This document shows, piece after piece, positions 6,617 to 14,461 of a DNA stretch of 18,016 nucleotides. Position 1 is the first letter of the stretch, and each line of letters opens with the position of its first letter. The stretch lies in contig JASFUX010000033.1 of the NCBI GenBank assembly GCA_050050115.1, positions 1 to 18,016 of the forward strand. Direction: 5' to 3'. Under the pieces are notes generated by a model. The model was not told the origin of the DNA and did not search any database. It saw only the letters and a list, made by a program, of their open reading frames with translations. This DNA comes from JASFUX01 sp050050115. GTDB lineage: Bacteria; Pseudomonadota; Alphaproteobacteria; Caulobacterales; Maricaulaceae. Position numbers and translations under genes: made by a program.

Positions 6617-8874
6617 CCGCGCCCGCCCCCGACACAGCTCGAGACACGGCCCAAGACGCGGCCCGCAGCGCAGCCCAGGCCGCCGCGGCGAGCCGGATCA
6701 GCGCGCTCGTCGACGGTCTGTGCGCGCGGCGGTGGGGCGAGCTTGACCCGGAGCGGCGACGCTGGGCGCACGCGATCGGCACGGTCGCTCTCGCGCTGCG
6801 GCCGAACGTGAGGCTTCACAATCTCCTCGACGCCGCGCCGTTCGACGCCGCCGACCTCGACCTCGTCGACACGCTGGACACGGCGGCCAACCTCGGTTTC
6901 TTCCCAAGACGTTCGACCGCGGCGGCGGCCGACATCGACGCGCGGCTGCTGCCGTGCATCTGCCGGCCTCGCGACAACGCCGACAGTCTCTGGATCGTGC
7001 ACGGACGGGCCGCTGGCAACAGCCTCGTCGTCTACGACTGCGCACAGCAGCGCATCGAAACGATCCCGGGCGACGACCCGCGGCTGCGGCGCAAAGCCGA
7101 CGTCTGGATGTTCAAGCGGTTCGACCCGAACGCCCAATCGATCTCGCGGTTCGTGCGCGAGGGCTCGGGGCATTCGTGGTTCCGCGCACTGTGCGGGCGC
7201 TTTTCCGGCGTCTTCAAGCAGATCCTGATCGCGGGGCTGTTTCTCAATCTCGTCGCGCTGTCGATCCCGCTGTTCATCATGCTGGTCTACGACAACGTGA
7301 TCTTCTCGGGCGCGAGCGAGCTTCTGCCCGGGCTCGCGGTCGGCGCGGGACTGGCGATCGCCATGGAGTTCGCGTTGCGCGCCGTACGCGCGCACGGCGT
7401 CTCCTGGCTCGCCGCGCGGCTCGACAACATCGTGTCGAACAAGATCTTCGCCCAGCTGCTCGAACTGCCGCCGGCCGATGTCGAGCGGGCCTCGGTCCCC
7501 GCGCAGATCGCCAGGATCAAGACCTTCGAGGCGGTGCGCGACTTCTTCTGCAGCGGCGCTTTTTTATACTTCCTCGAGCTGCCGTTCGTGCTCCTCTCGC
7601 TCACCATGATCGCGGTCATCGCCGGGCCTCTGGTGCTCGCGCCCCTGATCTTCATCGCCGCCTTCCTGGTGCTCTTCCACATCGTGCGCCAGCGCGTGAA
7701 GGTGGCGATCCGCATCGCCGCGAAGGCCAGCTCGGCGCGCCAGAAGTTCGCGCTTGAGACGCTCGAAAAGCTCGAAGCGATCCGCATCGCGGGTCTCGCC
7801 GATCTGTGGGCGGACAAGTATCGCCAGCTGAGCGGACGCGAAGGCCTCGCCCACTTCCGACTGAACCAGATCGGCCAGGTCGGCGAGATCGGCGCGCGCG
7901 GACTGTCGGTCATCGCCGGGGTCGCCACGGTGTCGCTCGGCGCGGTGATGTTCTGGAACGGGCAAATCACCACCGGCGCACTCGTCGCCGCGATGATCCT
8001 CGTCTGGCGCTGCCTCGCGCCGCTGTCCAGCCTATGCGCGATCGTTCCTCGGATCGAACAGCTGCGCAACAGCATCCTGCAAATCAACACGCTCATGGAT
8101 CTCGAGACCGAGTTCGAAAGCCAGGCGCGCGCCTCCTTCCCCGCGATCAAGGGCGGGCTCGCCTTCCGCAACGTCACGCTGCGCTACGCAGAGACGGACG
8201 ACCCTGCGCTCGAAGGCGTGAGCTTCGAAGCGCGGCCGGGCGACTTCATCGCCGTGACGGGCGGCAGCGGGTCGGGCAAGTCCTCGCTCTTGAAACTCGT
8301 CAAAGGGATGCATCGGCCCGAGAGCGGCGCGGTGCTGATCGACGGTTTCGACGTGCGCCAGCTCGATACCAACGAGCTGCGCCGCCAGATCGCCTACGCT
8401 CCGCAGATTCCCGCCTTTTTCGCCGGCACGGTGCTGGACAATCTCCTGCTCGGCCATCCGCGCGCGACCGAAGCTGACGCCCGCGCGGCGCTCGAACGCA
8501 TCGGCGCGCTCAAAGACATCGAAGCGCTGCCCAAGGGGCTTCACTCCAAGATCGCCGCGCATGGGCCGGCCGCCCCGGCGCCGAGCCTCTCCGCCAAGCT
8601 CAGCCTCGCCCGCGCGCTCATGCAGGATGCGAAGCTGGTGTTGATCGACGAGCTGCCCAACGCGCTGATGTGCGGTCCGGCCGGCGCGGCGATCAAGGCG
8701 TATCTCGAAGAGGTCCGCGGTGAGAAGACGGTGGTCTTCGTCACGCCGCGCGATGATTTCCTGAGGTGCGCCGACGTCGTCGTCGCGCTGTCGCGCTACG
8801 CGCCCGCGCGGGTCTATGCGCCCGGTTCGCAACCCGTCGCGCCCCAGCTCGCAGACGGGAGGGCTGCAGCATGA
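6613..8874 (+). CDS. Type I secretion ABC transporter with C39-like domain and partly degenerate ATPase
   Basis: 753 residues, similar in layout to LapB-type secretion ATPases. An Ala-rich N-terminus is followed by a C39-peptidase-like domain (about 30-170) without the catalytic Cys/His arrangement. In this family such pseudo-peptidase domains bind substrate. The transmembrane domain (about 195-480) contains SIPLFIMLVYDNVIF. The nucleotide-binding domain (about 510-735) has an intact Walker A GGSGSGKS (Lys556), a Q-loop YAPQ, and Walker B with Asp679 and catalytic Glu680. The signature is PAPSL (655-659) instead of LSGGQ, and the H-loop His is Pro712. The upstream subunit has lost a complementary set. 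In a heterodimer, one composite site would pair this intact Walker A/B with LPPGL from the partner, and the other would have both halves damaged. The gene overlaps both neighbours by ATGA. Confidence 0.92.
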   Translation: MTAPAPDTARDTAQDAARSAAQAAAASRISALVDGLCARRWGELDPERRRWAHAIGTVALALRPNVRLHNLLDAAPFDAADLDLVDTLDTAANLGFFPRRSTAAAADIDARLLPCICRPRDNADSLWIVHGRAAGNSLVVYDCAQQRIETIPGDDPRLRRKADVWMFKRFDPNAQSISRFVREGSGHSWFRALCGRFSGVFKQILIAGLFLNLVALSIPLFIMLVYDNVIFSGASELLPGLAVGAGLAIAMEFALRAVRAHGVSWLAARLDNIVSNKIFAQLLELPPADVERASVPAQIARIKTFEAVRDFFCSGAFLYFLELPFVLLSLTMIAVIAGPLVLAPLIFIAAFLVLFHIVRQRVKVAIRIAAKASSARQKFALETLEKLEAIRIAGLADLWADKYRQLSGREGLAHFRLNQIGQVGEIGARGLSVIAGVATVSLGAVMFWNGQITTGALVAAMILVWRCLAPLSSLCAIVPRIEQLRNSILQINTLMDLETEFESQARASFPAIKGGLAFRNVTLRYAETDDPALEGVSFEARPGDFIAVTGGSGSGKSSLLKLVKGMHRPESGAVLIDGFDVRQLDTNELRRQIAYAPQIPAFFAGTVLDNLLLGHPRATEADARAALERIGALKDIEALPKGLHSKIAAHGPAAPAPSLSAKLSLARALMQDAKLVLIDELPNALMCGPAGAAIKAYLEEVRGEKTVVFVTPRDDFLRCADVVVALSRYAPARVYAPGSQPVAPQLADGRAAA
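8857..8863 (+). promoter_or_regulatory. Ribosome binding site for the HlyD-type gene
   Basis: GGGAGGG, with its GGAGG core eight bases before ATG 8871. It supports that start over the in-frame ATG at 8766, which would extend 105 bases into the upstream ABC gene and add an Arg-rich leader unlike the family. Confidence 0.7.
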
Positions 8875-10211
8875 CCGGTCGATCGGCATCCCGGACGCCC
8901 ACGGCGAAGGAGCGCCAGCTGCGCCATCTTGGCCAGTCCGCGCGACTCGAAGAGTCGTTCAGTTCCCGGATCGTGCGCATGACGATGACGGTCGTCAGCC
9001 TTGCGGTCCTCGCCTTCATTGGCTGGGCGAGCTTGACGAACCTCTATGAAATCGCCCGCGCGCCGGGCGAAGTCGTTCCGGACGGCTACCAGCAAGTCGT
9101 CCAGCACCTCGAAGGCGGCATCGTTCGCGAGATCGACGTGCACGAAGGCGAGCTGGTCGAGCAAGGCCAAGTGCTCGTCCGCCTCGACGACGCGGGCGTC
9201 TCCGAGGAGCTGGAGCAGGCGCTCGCGCGCCAGACCTCGCTTCTGCTTCAAGCTGAGCGGTTGCGCGCCTTCATCGAGGGGCGCGCGCCGGACTTCGACG
9301 CCTACGCCGCCGAGTGGCCGATGCTGGTCCGCGACCAGAACGCATCGTTCGAAAGCATGGTGCGCGCCCGCCGCGAGGAGCGGCTGGTGATCGCCGACCA
9401 GCTCGAGCAAAAGCACGCCGGCCTGACGATGATGGAGTCCGAGCTCTCTACCGCTGAGGAAAGCCTGCGCATCGCGCGCGACCTGCACAGCCGCCGGCAA
9501 AGCCTCTCCGAGCGCGGTCACGTCGCCGAAGTGCAGCTGCTCGAGACCGCCCAGCAGGTCAATCAGCTCCAGGGCGACGTGGATCAGCTGCGCGCACGGC
9601 GCGACCTGGCGCTGGGCGAGGTCGACGAATTTGAATCCCGCCTGCGCTCGCTCGACGCCCGTCACGCCAACTCTGCTTACGAAGCGCTCGACACGGTCGA
9701 AGCCAACCTCGCGCAGATCCGCGAAACGGTCGAGCGCCTGCGCGAACGCGTCGCCCGCCTCGATGTGCGCGCGCCGGTGCGCGGTCTCGTCAAGGGCCTC
9801 GCGGTCAACACCGTCGGCGGCGTGGTCGGCGCTGGGGAAGTGCTCATGGAGATCGTCCCGCTCGATCGACCGCTCGTCGTCGAGCTGAAGATTCCGCCGC
9901 GCCACATCGGCCACATCGAACACGGCCAGCAGGTGCGGATGAACTTCTCGAACTTCGACGCCTCGCGCTACGGCGCCACGATTGGCCAGCTCGACTTCGT
10001 TTCGGCGACGACGTTCCGCGGCCCGAGCGGCGAGCGCTACTACCAGGGCCGCGTGGTCCTGCCCAACAACTACATCGGCGACGATCCGCACAACCAGATC
10101 GTGCCCGGCATGACCGGCGCGGCGCACATCGTCACCGGCGAGAAGAGCGTCATCGACTATTTGCTCCAACCGATCAGAACCTCGATGCGCACGGCTTTCA
10201 CCGAGCGCTGA
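8871..10211 (+). CDS. HlyD-family membrane fusion protein (type I secretion periplasmic adaptor)
   Basis: 446 residues; it would link the inner-membrane ABC pair to an outer-membrane TolC-like channel. It has a short cytoplasmic N-terminus (about 1-35) and a single membrane anchor (about 36-58). The family hallmark QHLEGGIVREIDVHEGE (about 79-95) is the first half of the lipoyl-like domain. A long Glu/Gln/Leu/Arg-rich coiled coil spans about 110-290. The second lipoyl half, VRAPVRGLVKGLAVNTVGG, is followed by a beta-barrel C-terminal region ending near LLQPIRTSMRTAFTER. Length is typical for PrtE/LapC-like adaptors. All expected regions are present, in contrast to the damaged ATPases upstream. 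ATG 8871 overlaps the stop of the ABC gene as ATGA. No TolC-like gene follows, so the outer-membrane partner must be encoded elsewhere. Confidence 0.95.
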   Translation: MTGRSASRTPTAKERQLRHLGQSARLEESFSSRIVRMTMTVVSLAVLAFIGWASLTNLYEIARAPGEVVPDGYQQVVQHLEGGIVREIDVHEGELVEQGQVLVRLDDAGVSEELEQALARQTSLLLQAERLRAFIEGRAPDFDAYAAEWPMLVRDQNASFESMVRARREERLVIADQLEQKHAGLTMMESELSTAEESLRIARDLHSRRQSLSERGHVAEVQLLETAQQVNQLQGDVDQLRARRDLALGEVDEFESRLRSLDARHANSAYEALDTVEANLAQIRETVERLRERVARLDVRAPVRGLVKGLAVNTVGGVVGAGEVLMEIVPLDRPLVVELKIPPRHIGHIEHGQQVRMNFSNFDASRYGATIGQLDFVSATTFRGPSGERYYQGRVVLPNNYIGDDPHNQIVPGMTGAAHIVTGEKSVIDYLLQPIRTSMRTAFTER

Positions 10212-10215
10212 AGAT

Positions 10216-10222
10216 GAGGGGG
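10216..10222 (+). promoter_or_regulatory. Ribosome binding site for the response regulator gene
   Basis: GAGGGGG ends six bases before ATG 10229. It supports that start over ATG 10214, which would overlap it, and over the later in-frame ATG 10310, which has a less well placed GAGG. Confidence 0.6.
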
Positions 10223-10228
10223 ACCGCG

Positions 10229-11209
10229 ATGAAAGACTTCTCCGAGCCTTCTGCGCCCGCAGCGGCTGAGACCGGCGTAGCGAAGGCTCGCGCGACGGAG
10301 GCTGAGGTCATGACGGTGCTCACCGTCGACGACAGCCGCATCGACCTCATGTTCATGGAAGAGCAGGTCAAGGCGCTCGGCCATGAGACGGTCCGCGCGG
10401 CGAACGGCGCCGAGGCGATCGAGGCGCTGAGCAACGGCGACGCAGAGATCGACGTGGTGCTCCTCGACCGCGAAATGCCGTTCATGGACGGCCTGACGAC
10501 CTTGAAGCACATCAAGGACGATCCGCGGCTGCGTGACATCCCGATCATCATACTAACGAGCACGGATGATCCGGCGAGCGTCGCCGAAGGCGTCGCCGCG
10601 GGCGCCTTCTACTATCTGACCAAGCCCGTCGACACCGAGGTGCTGCGCTCAGTCCTCGCTGCGGCCGCCAAGGAGTCTGCTTACGAAAAGCTGCTGCGCC
10701 GCGAGCTCAGCCAGCACCGCGCTAGCTTCGAGATGATCGAGCAAACCAAGTTCCGCTTCAGAACGCTCGATGAGGCGGTCTCGGTCGCCGGCTTCATGGC
10801 CAACTGGTTCCCCCAGCCCGACAAGGTCGTTCGCGGCCTCGCCGAGCTGCTGTTCAACGCCGTCGAGCACGGCTCGCTGGACATCGGCTACGAGCTCAAG
10901 AGCGTGCTGCTCGAACAGGGCGAGTGGCGCAGTGAGATCGAACGCAGGCTGTCGATCGAACCCTACGCCTCGCGCACGGTCGAAGCGGTCTTCCTTCGCC
11001 GCGACGGCGGCTACTGCGTGGTGATCACCGACCAAGGCCCAGGCTTCGACTGGAAGCAGCATCTGACGATCGACCCCGCCCGCGCCGGCGACAAGCACGG
11101 CCGCGGCATCGTTCACGCCCGGACGTTGAGTTTCGACAAAGTCTCCTACAACGAAAAGGGCAATCGGGTCGCCGCCTTCACCCGCGGCGTCGCCGAGTTG
11201 GAGTGGTGA
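10229..11209 (+). CDS. Response regulator: receiver domain fused to a GHKL (RsbW-like) ATPase domain
   Basis: 326 residues. After an Ala/Pro-rich leader of about 27 residues comes a complete receiver domain: acidic pair Asp34/Asp35, phospho-acceptor Asp80 in VLLDREMPFMDG, Thr110 and Lys132 in YLTKP. A helical linker leads to a GHKL ATPase domain with an N-box (ELLFNAVEHG, Asn210), a D-box (ITDQGPGFDW) and a glycine lid (HGRGIVHAR). This ATPase type is the serine-kinase/anti-sigma-like class. The segment LFNAVEHGSLDIGYELKS strongly resembles the C-terminal ATPase found with SpoIIE-type phosphatases in bacterial receiver proteins. No phosphatase domain is present here. There is no DNA-binding output, so it probably acts by protein binding or phosphorylation (inference). 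It lies 17 bases after the HlyD gene and 3 bases before the hybrid kinase, so it is a likely target of that relay. ATG 10310 is a possible alternative start. Confidence 0.88.
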   Translation: MKDFSEPSAPAAAETGVAKARATEAEVMTVLTVDDSRIDLMFMEEQVKALGHETVRAANGAEAIEALSNGDAEIDVVLLDREMPFMDGLTTLKHIKDDPRLRDIPIIILTSTDDPASVAEGVAAGAFYYLTKPVDTEVLRSVLAAAAKESAYEKLLRRELSQHRASFEMIEQTKFRFRTLDEAVSVAGFMANWFPQPDKVVRGLAELLFNAVEHGSLDIGYELKSVLLEQGEWRSEIERRLSIEPYASRTVEAVFLRRDGGYCVVITDQGPGFDWKQHLTIDPARAGDKHGRGIVHARTLSFDKVSYNEKGNRVAAFTRGVAELEW

Positions 11210-11212
11210 GGC

Positions 11213-14200
11213 ATGGACGGCTCGCCTCCCCGTTCGCGTATCGCACCGCGGCGGATCGCGTGGGTGTGGGGCATCGGCCTCGCCGTTACCTTCGCGGCGA
11301 CGGCGCTCGTCGTCTCCGCCGAGATGCGGCTGCACATGGCGCGCAACCACGACGCCCTCGCGCGCGCTGCTGATTACTTCGCCGAGCGCATCGAACGCAC
11401 CGTCGGCGCCATGGCCCTCGTCGAGCTGACCGCTCAAGCGGCGGCGGAGGGTTGGGAGAACCCGGCCGCCGACCTCGGTCCCGATAGCGCGGCCCAAAAC
11501 ACGCCGACCGCCCCGCCGGGCGTCGTCGCCGACTTCGCCAGAGGTCTCGGTCCGCTGATGCGCTCGGGCACGCTCGGATGGCGGTCCGAAAACGGCGACA
11601 GCGCGGAAGTTTACTTCGCCGCACGCGTCGGCGACGACGGCGCGCCGATCGCGCAAAAAGAGGTCCTTCGCACCGCACTCGCCGACGTGCTTCCGGCATC
11701 GGTCTCCGGTTCCGGCGCGATCGGTCTTGCACAGCTCGCGCAGCTCGGCGGACGCGAGGTGATCATCGTCGCGGGCGCGCCGATCTCGCTCGGCCCGGAA
11801 GAAGAGCTTCACGGCTACTTCTTCACTGCAGGCGACGTTCCCGGGCTGATCGAAGGCGCGCTCGCCGACAGCGGCGCCGATGCGCTGGGCGCCTCCCTCA
11901 CCCTCGCCGAAACGCGACCGCGCGGCGCCGCGGCGGCCGGCGAGGCGACCCGCAGGATCGAGGCGGCGCCGGCGAGCTTGTTTCTTACGCTCCGTCCGAG
12001 CCGGCCGGCCTACTTCTTCGCCGCCCCCTGGGCGAGTCTTTCCGTTCTGATCGGGCTGTCCTGCACGCTGCTGACGAGCGTCTATATCGCCCGCTCGGCC
12101 CGCTCGGAGGCGAAGATCAGCGCCGCTCTTGAAGAGGCCGAGCGCGCCAACCGCCTGAAGTCCGACTTCCTCGCCACGATCAGTCACGAGATCCGCACGC
12201 CGATGACCGGCGTCGTCGGCATGACCGAGCTCCTGCTCGACACCGAGCTGACGCCCTACCAGGAAGACCACCTCAAGACAGTGCTCTCCTCGGGCGAGAC
12301 GCTCCTGCACCTGATCAACGACATCCTCGACATCTCCAAGATCGAAGCGGGCAAGCTCGACATCGCGCCCGAACTCATCGACTTGCGCGCCGTGCTCGAT
12401 GAGCTGATCGCGCTGCATATCGTCAAGGGCCGCGAGAAGGCGATCGAGGTCGTCCTGAACGTTGCGCCGGACACGCCCCAGTTCGTCGAGGCCGATCCGG
12501 TTCGCTTGCGCCAGATCCTCGGCAACCTCCTCAACAACGCGGTCAAGTTCACTCAGCGCGGCCACGTCGAGCTGTCCTGCAGCGCCGGCGAAGCGGTCGC
12601 TGAGGACAAGGGCCAGGTGCGCTGGTTCGAGTTTACGATCACAGATACGGGGATCGGGATCGGCGCCGAGGCCCAGCCGCGAATCTTCGAAGAGTTCCAG
12701 CAAGCCGAGGCGACGACAACGCGGCGCTTCGGGGGCACCGGCCTCGGCCTGCCGATCAGCCGGCGGCTCGCTCGCATGATGGGCGGCGACATCACCTTCG
12801 AAAGCGCTCGAGGCTTCGGCTCGCGCTTCTCGGTTCGCCTGCCCCTCGCCCTGGTGCAGTCGCGCGCCGCCGACGCGGAGGCAAGCGAAGCGGACGACCG
12901 CCCCTCCCTGCCGCTTGAAGGCGCCAAGGTCATCGTCGTCGACGATCTGTTCGTGATCTGCGAGATCGTTCGCGCCACCCTCGGCGCGGCGGGCGCGCAA
13001 TGCGACGCCGCCGAAGACGGCGACGCGGCGCTCGAGCTGATGCGCAAGGCCGCCCGCGCGGGCGAGCCCTATGACATAGCCATCCTCGACTACCTGATGC
13101 CCAAGCTCAACGGCGCAGCGACCGCCGAGGCGATCAAGGCCGACCCCGCGCTCGCCTCGACCCGTCTCGTCATGTTGACCGCCGCAGGCTACGCCAAGGT
13201 CGCCGGCGCCGGGACCGACGAGCGCTTCGACGCCTATCTGCCCAAGCCGATCGACCAGGCCCGGCTGATCGCCACGGCGGCGGCGCTCTGGACGACGCCG
13301 GAGGCTCCGGTCGGCGACGCTGCGTCGGCGCGCGAAGCGCTCGAAGACGAGCCATCGCCGCTCGACGGGGCGCACGAGGAGACATGCGAAGAAGCGGGTG
13401 AAGAAACATCCCGAGGAGCGCGCGCGGGCAAAATCCTCGTCGTCGAGGATGCGCGGGTGAACCAAGTGTTCGTCTGCGAGGTGCTCAGGAAGGCGGGCTG
13501 GCGATACGAGATCGCCTCGAACGGCGAGGAGGCGATCGCGGCGATCAAGCAGACCAGCTTCGACATGGTGCTGCTCGACTGCCAGATGCCGGTGATGGAC
13601 GGTTACGAGGCCGTGCGCTGCATCCGCGGACTTGAAATCGAGGGCGTGCTGCCCGGCCGCCTGCCGATCGTCGCCCTGACCGCGAACGCAGTGAAAGGCG
13701 ACCGCGAGCGCTGCCTTGAAGCGGGCATGGACGACTATCTGTCCAAACCCGTGCGTCGGCGTGAGCTGATCGCCAAGGTCGCCTCCACCCTTGCGCAAGC
13801 CGGCGTCCAGCCGGAAGGCGACAGACGCGCGGCGCCGCCGACGACGCCGGACGTTGAGGCGGCGCCGGACGCTGATGTGCAGGCCGAAACGGACACTGAC
13901 GACCGTCCCGCAGACGCGATCGAACCCGCGTGCGACGCAAAGCCGACCGCCGATGAGGACGCCTGCGTCGAGACCTCGGAACAAGCCGCCAACCTCGCCC
14001 CGAAAGCCGCAGAGCCGCCCGCGCCGCCGTCAATGAGGAAAGCCGATCCCGCCCCGGCGACGCAAAACGACGATCAGGCCGCCGATCTCCTCGACGCAAT
14101 CGCAATCGCGCGCTCGCATGAGATCCTCGGCGACAAGCACGCAATCATGCTCGAATGCTACTTCGAGGATGCGGCGCACTACCTCAGGGCGATGCGCGAG

Positions 14201-14461
14201 GCGCTCGGCGCGGGCGAGCTCGCCGCCTTCGTGCGCGCCGCTCACTCCTTCAAGTCGATCAGTCGACAGATGGGCGCCGCGGCCGCGTCGGCTCAGGCAA
14301 AGGATCTCGAAGCAGCCGGCCGCGCAGCCGAAGTCGGCGAGGCCGCCGCGGACTCTCCGCTCGCGGCCGGCGTCGAAGCCCTCCACGCCACGCTCGCGCG
14401 CACCGAAGAAGCCTTTTCGGTTCGGGTTGAGACGGCGCCGAAGCGCGTCTCTTCTAGCTAG
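11213..14461 (+). CDS. Hybrid sensor histidine kinase (HisKA-HATPase-REC-REC-Hpt)
   Basis: 1082 residues. Membrane segments at about 13-35 and 270-297 enclose a periplasmic region of roughly 235 residues without a sensor family I recognise. Then come HisKA (ISHEIRTPMTGVVGM, His325) and an ATPase domain (N-box NLLNNAVKF, D-box ITDTGIGIG, G2 GGTGLGLPI). The first receiver has its acceptor Asp626 in ILDYLMPKLNG. The second has Asp789 in LLDCQMPVMDG. An acidic Ala/Pro linker (about 870-955) leads to a C-terminal Hpt domain with His1011 in AAHSFKSISRQMG. All phosphotransfer residues are present, so a full His-Asp-His relay is possible. The Hpt could feed the neighbouring receiver-GHKL protein, whose stop lies 3 bases upstream. 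It is the last gene of the operon, and its TAG stop overlaps that of the convergent permease gene. Confidence 0.93.
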   Translation: MDGSPPRSRIAPRRIAWVWGIGLAVTFAATALVVSAEMRLHMARNHDALARAADYFAERIERTVGAMALVELTAQAAAEGWENPAADLGPDSAAQNTPTAPPGVVADFARGLGPLMRSGTLGWRSENGDSAEVYFAARVGDDGAPIAQKEVLRTALADVLPASVSGSGAIGLAQLAQLGGREVIIVAGAPISLGPEEELHGYFFTAGDVPGLIEGALADSGADALGASLTLAETRPRGAAAAGEATRRIEAAPASLFLTLRPSRPAYFFAAPWASLSVLIGLSCTLLTSVYIARSARSEAKISAALEEAERANRLKSDFLATISHEIRTPMTGVVGMTELLLDTELTPYQEDHLKTVLSSGETLLHLINDILDISKIEAGKLDIAPELIDLRAVLDELIALHIVKGREKAIEVVLNVAPDTPQFVEADPVRLRQILGNLLNNAVKFTQRGHVELSCSAGEAVAEDKGQVRWFEFTITDTGIGIGAEAQPRIFEEFQQAEATTTRRFGGTGLGLPISRRLARMMGGDITFESARGFGSRFSVRLPLALVQSRAADAEASEADDRPSLPLEGAKVIVVDDLFVICEIVRATLGAAGAQCDAAEDGDAALELMRKAARAGEPYDIAILDYLMPKLNGAATAEAIKADPALASTRLVMLTAAGYAKVAGAGTDERFDAYLPKPIDQARLIATAAALWTTPEAPVGDAASAREALEDEPSPLDGAHEETCEEAGEETSRGARAGKILVVEDARVNQVFVCEVLRKAGWRYEIASNGEEAIAAIKQTSFDMVLLDCQMPVMDGYEAVRCIRGLEIEGVLPGRLPIVALTANAVKGDRERCLEAGMDDYLSKPVRRRELIAKVASTLAQAGVQPEGDRRAAPPTTPDVEAAPDADVQAETDTDDRPADAIEPACDAKPTADEDACVETSEQAANLAPKAAEPPAPPSMRKADPAPATQNDDQAADLLDAIAIARSHEILGDKHAIMLECYFEDAAHYLRAMREALGAGELAAFVRAAHSFKSISRQMGAAAASAQAKDLEAAGRAAEVGEAAADSPLAAGVEALHATLARTEEAFSVRVETAPKRVSSS

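Noticed and set aside
6613..7130. Active C39 bacteriocin-processing peptidase in the second ABC protein
   Set aside because: The N-terminal domain resembles C39 in layout, but the conserved catalytic Cys near the start and its surrounding motif are absent. The likely substrate-binding pseudo-peptidase reading is preferred.
8766..8870. Upstream start for the HlyD-type protein at 8766
   Set aside because: It would add 35 Arg/Ala-rich residues that are an out-of-frame reading of the ABC gene. ATG 8871 has a good ribosome binding site and the same ATGA overlap as the other genes.
10649..13984. Minus-strand open frame of 1111 codons opposite the response regulator and hybrid kinase
   Set aside because: Composition is Arg/Asp/Gly/Leu-rich in the way antisense shadows of GC-rich genes are. 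It shows no recognisable domain, while the plus strand encodes complete, ordered kinase and receiver domains.
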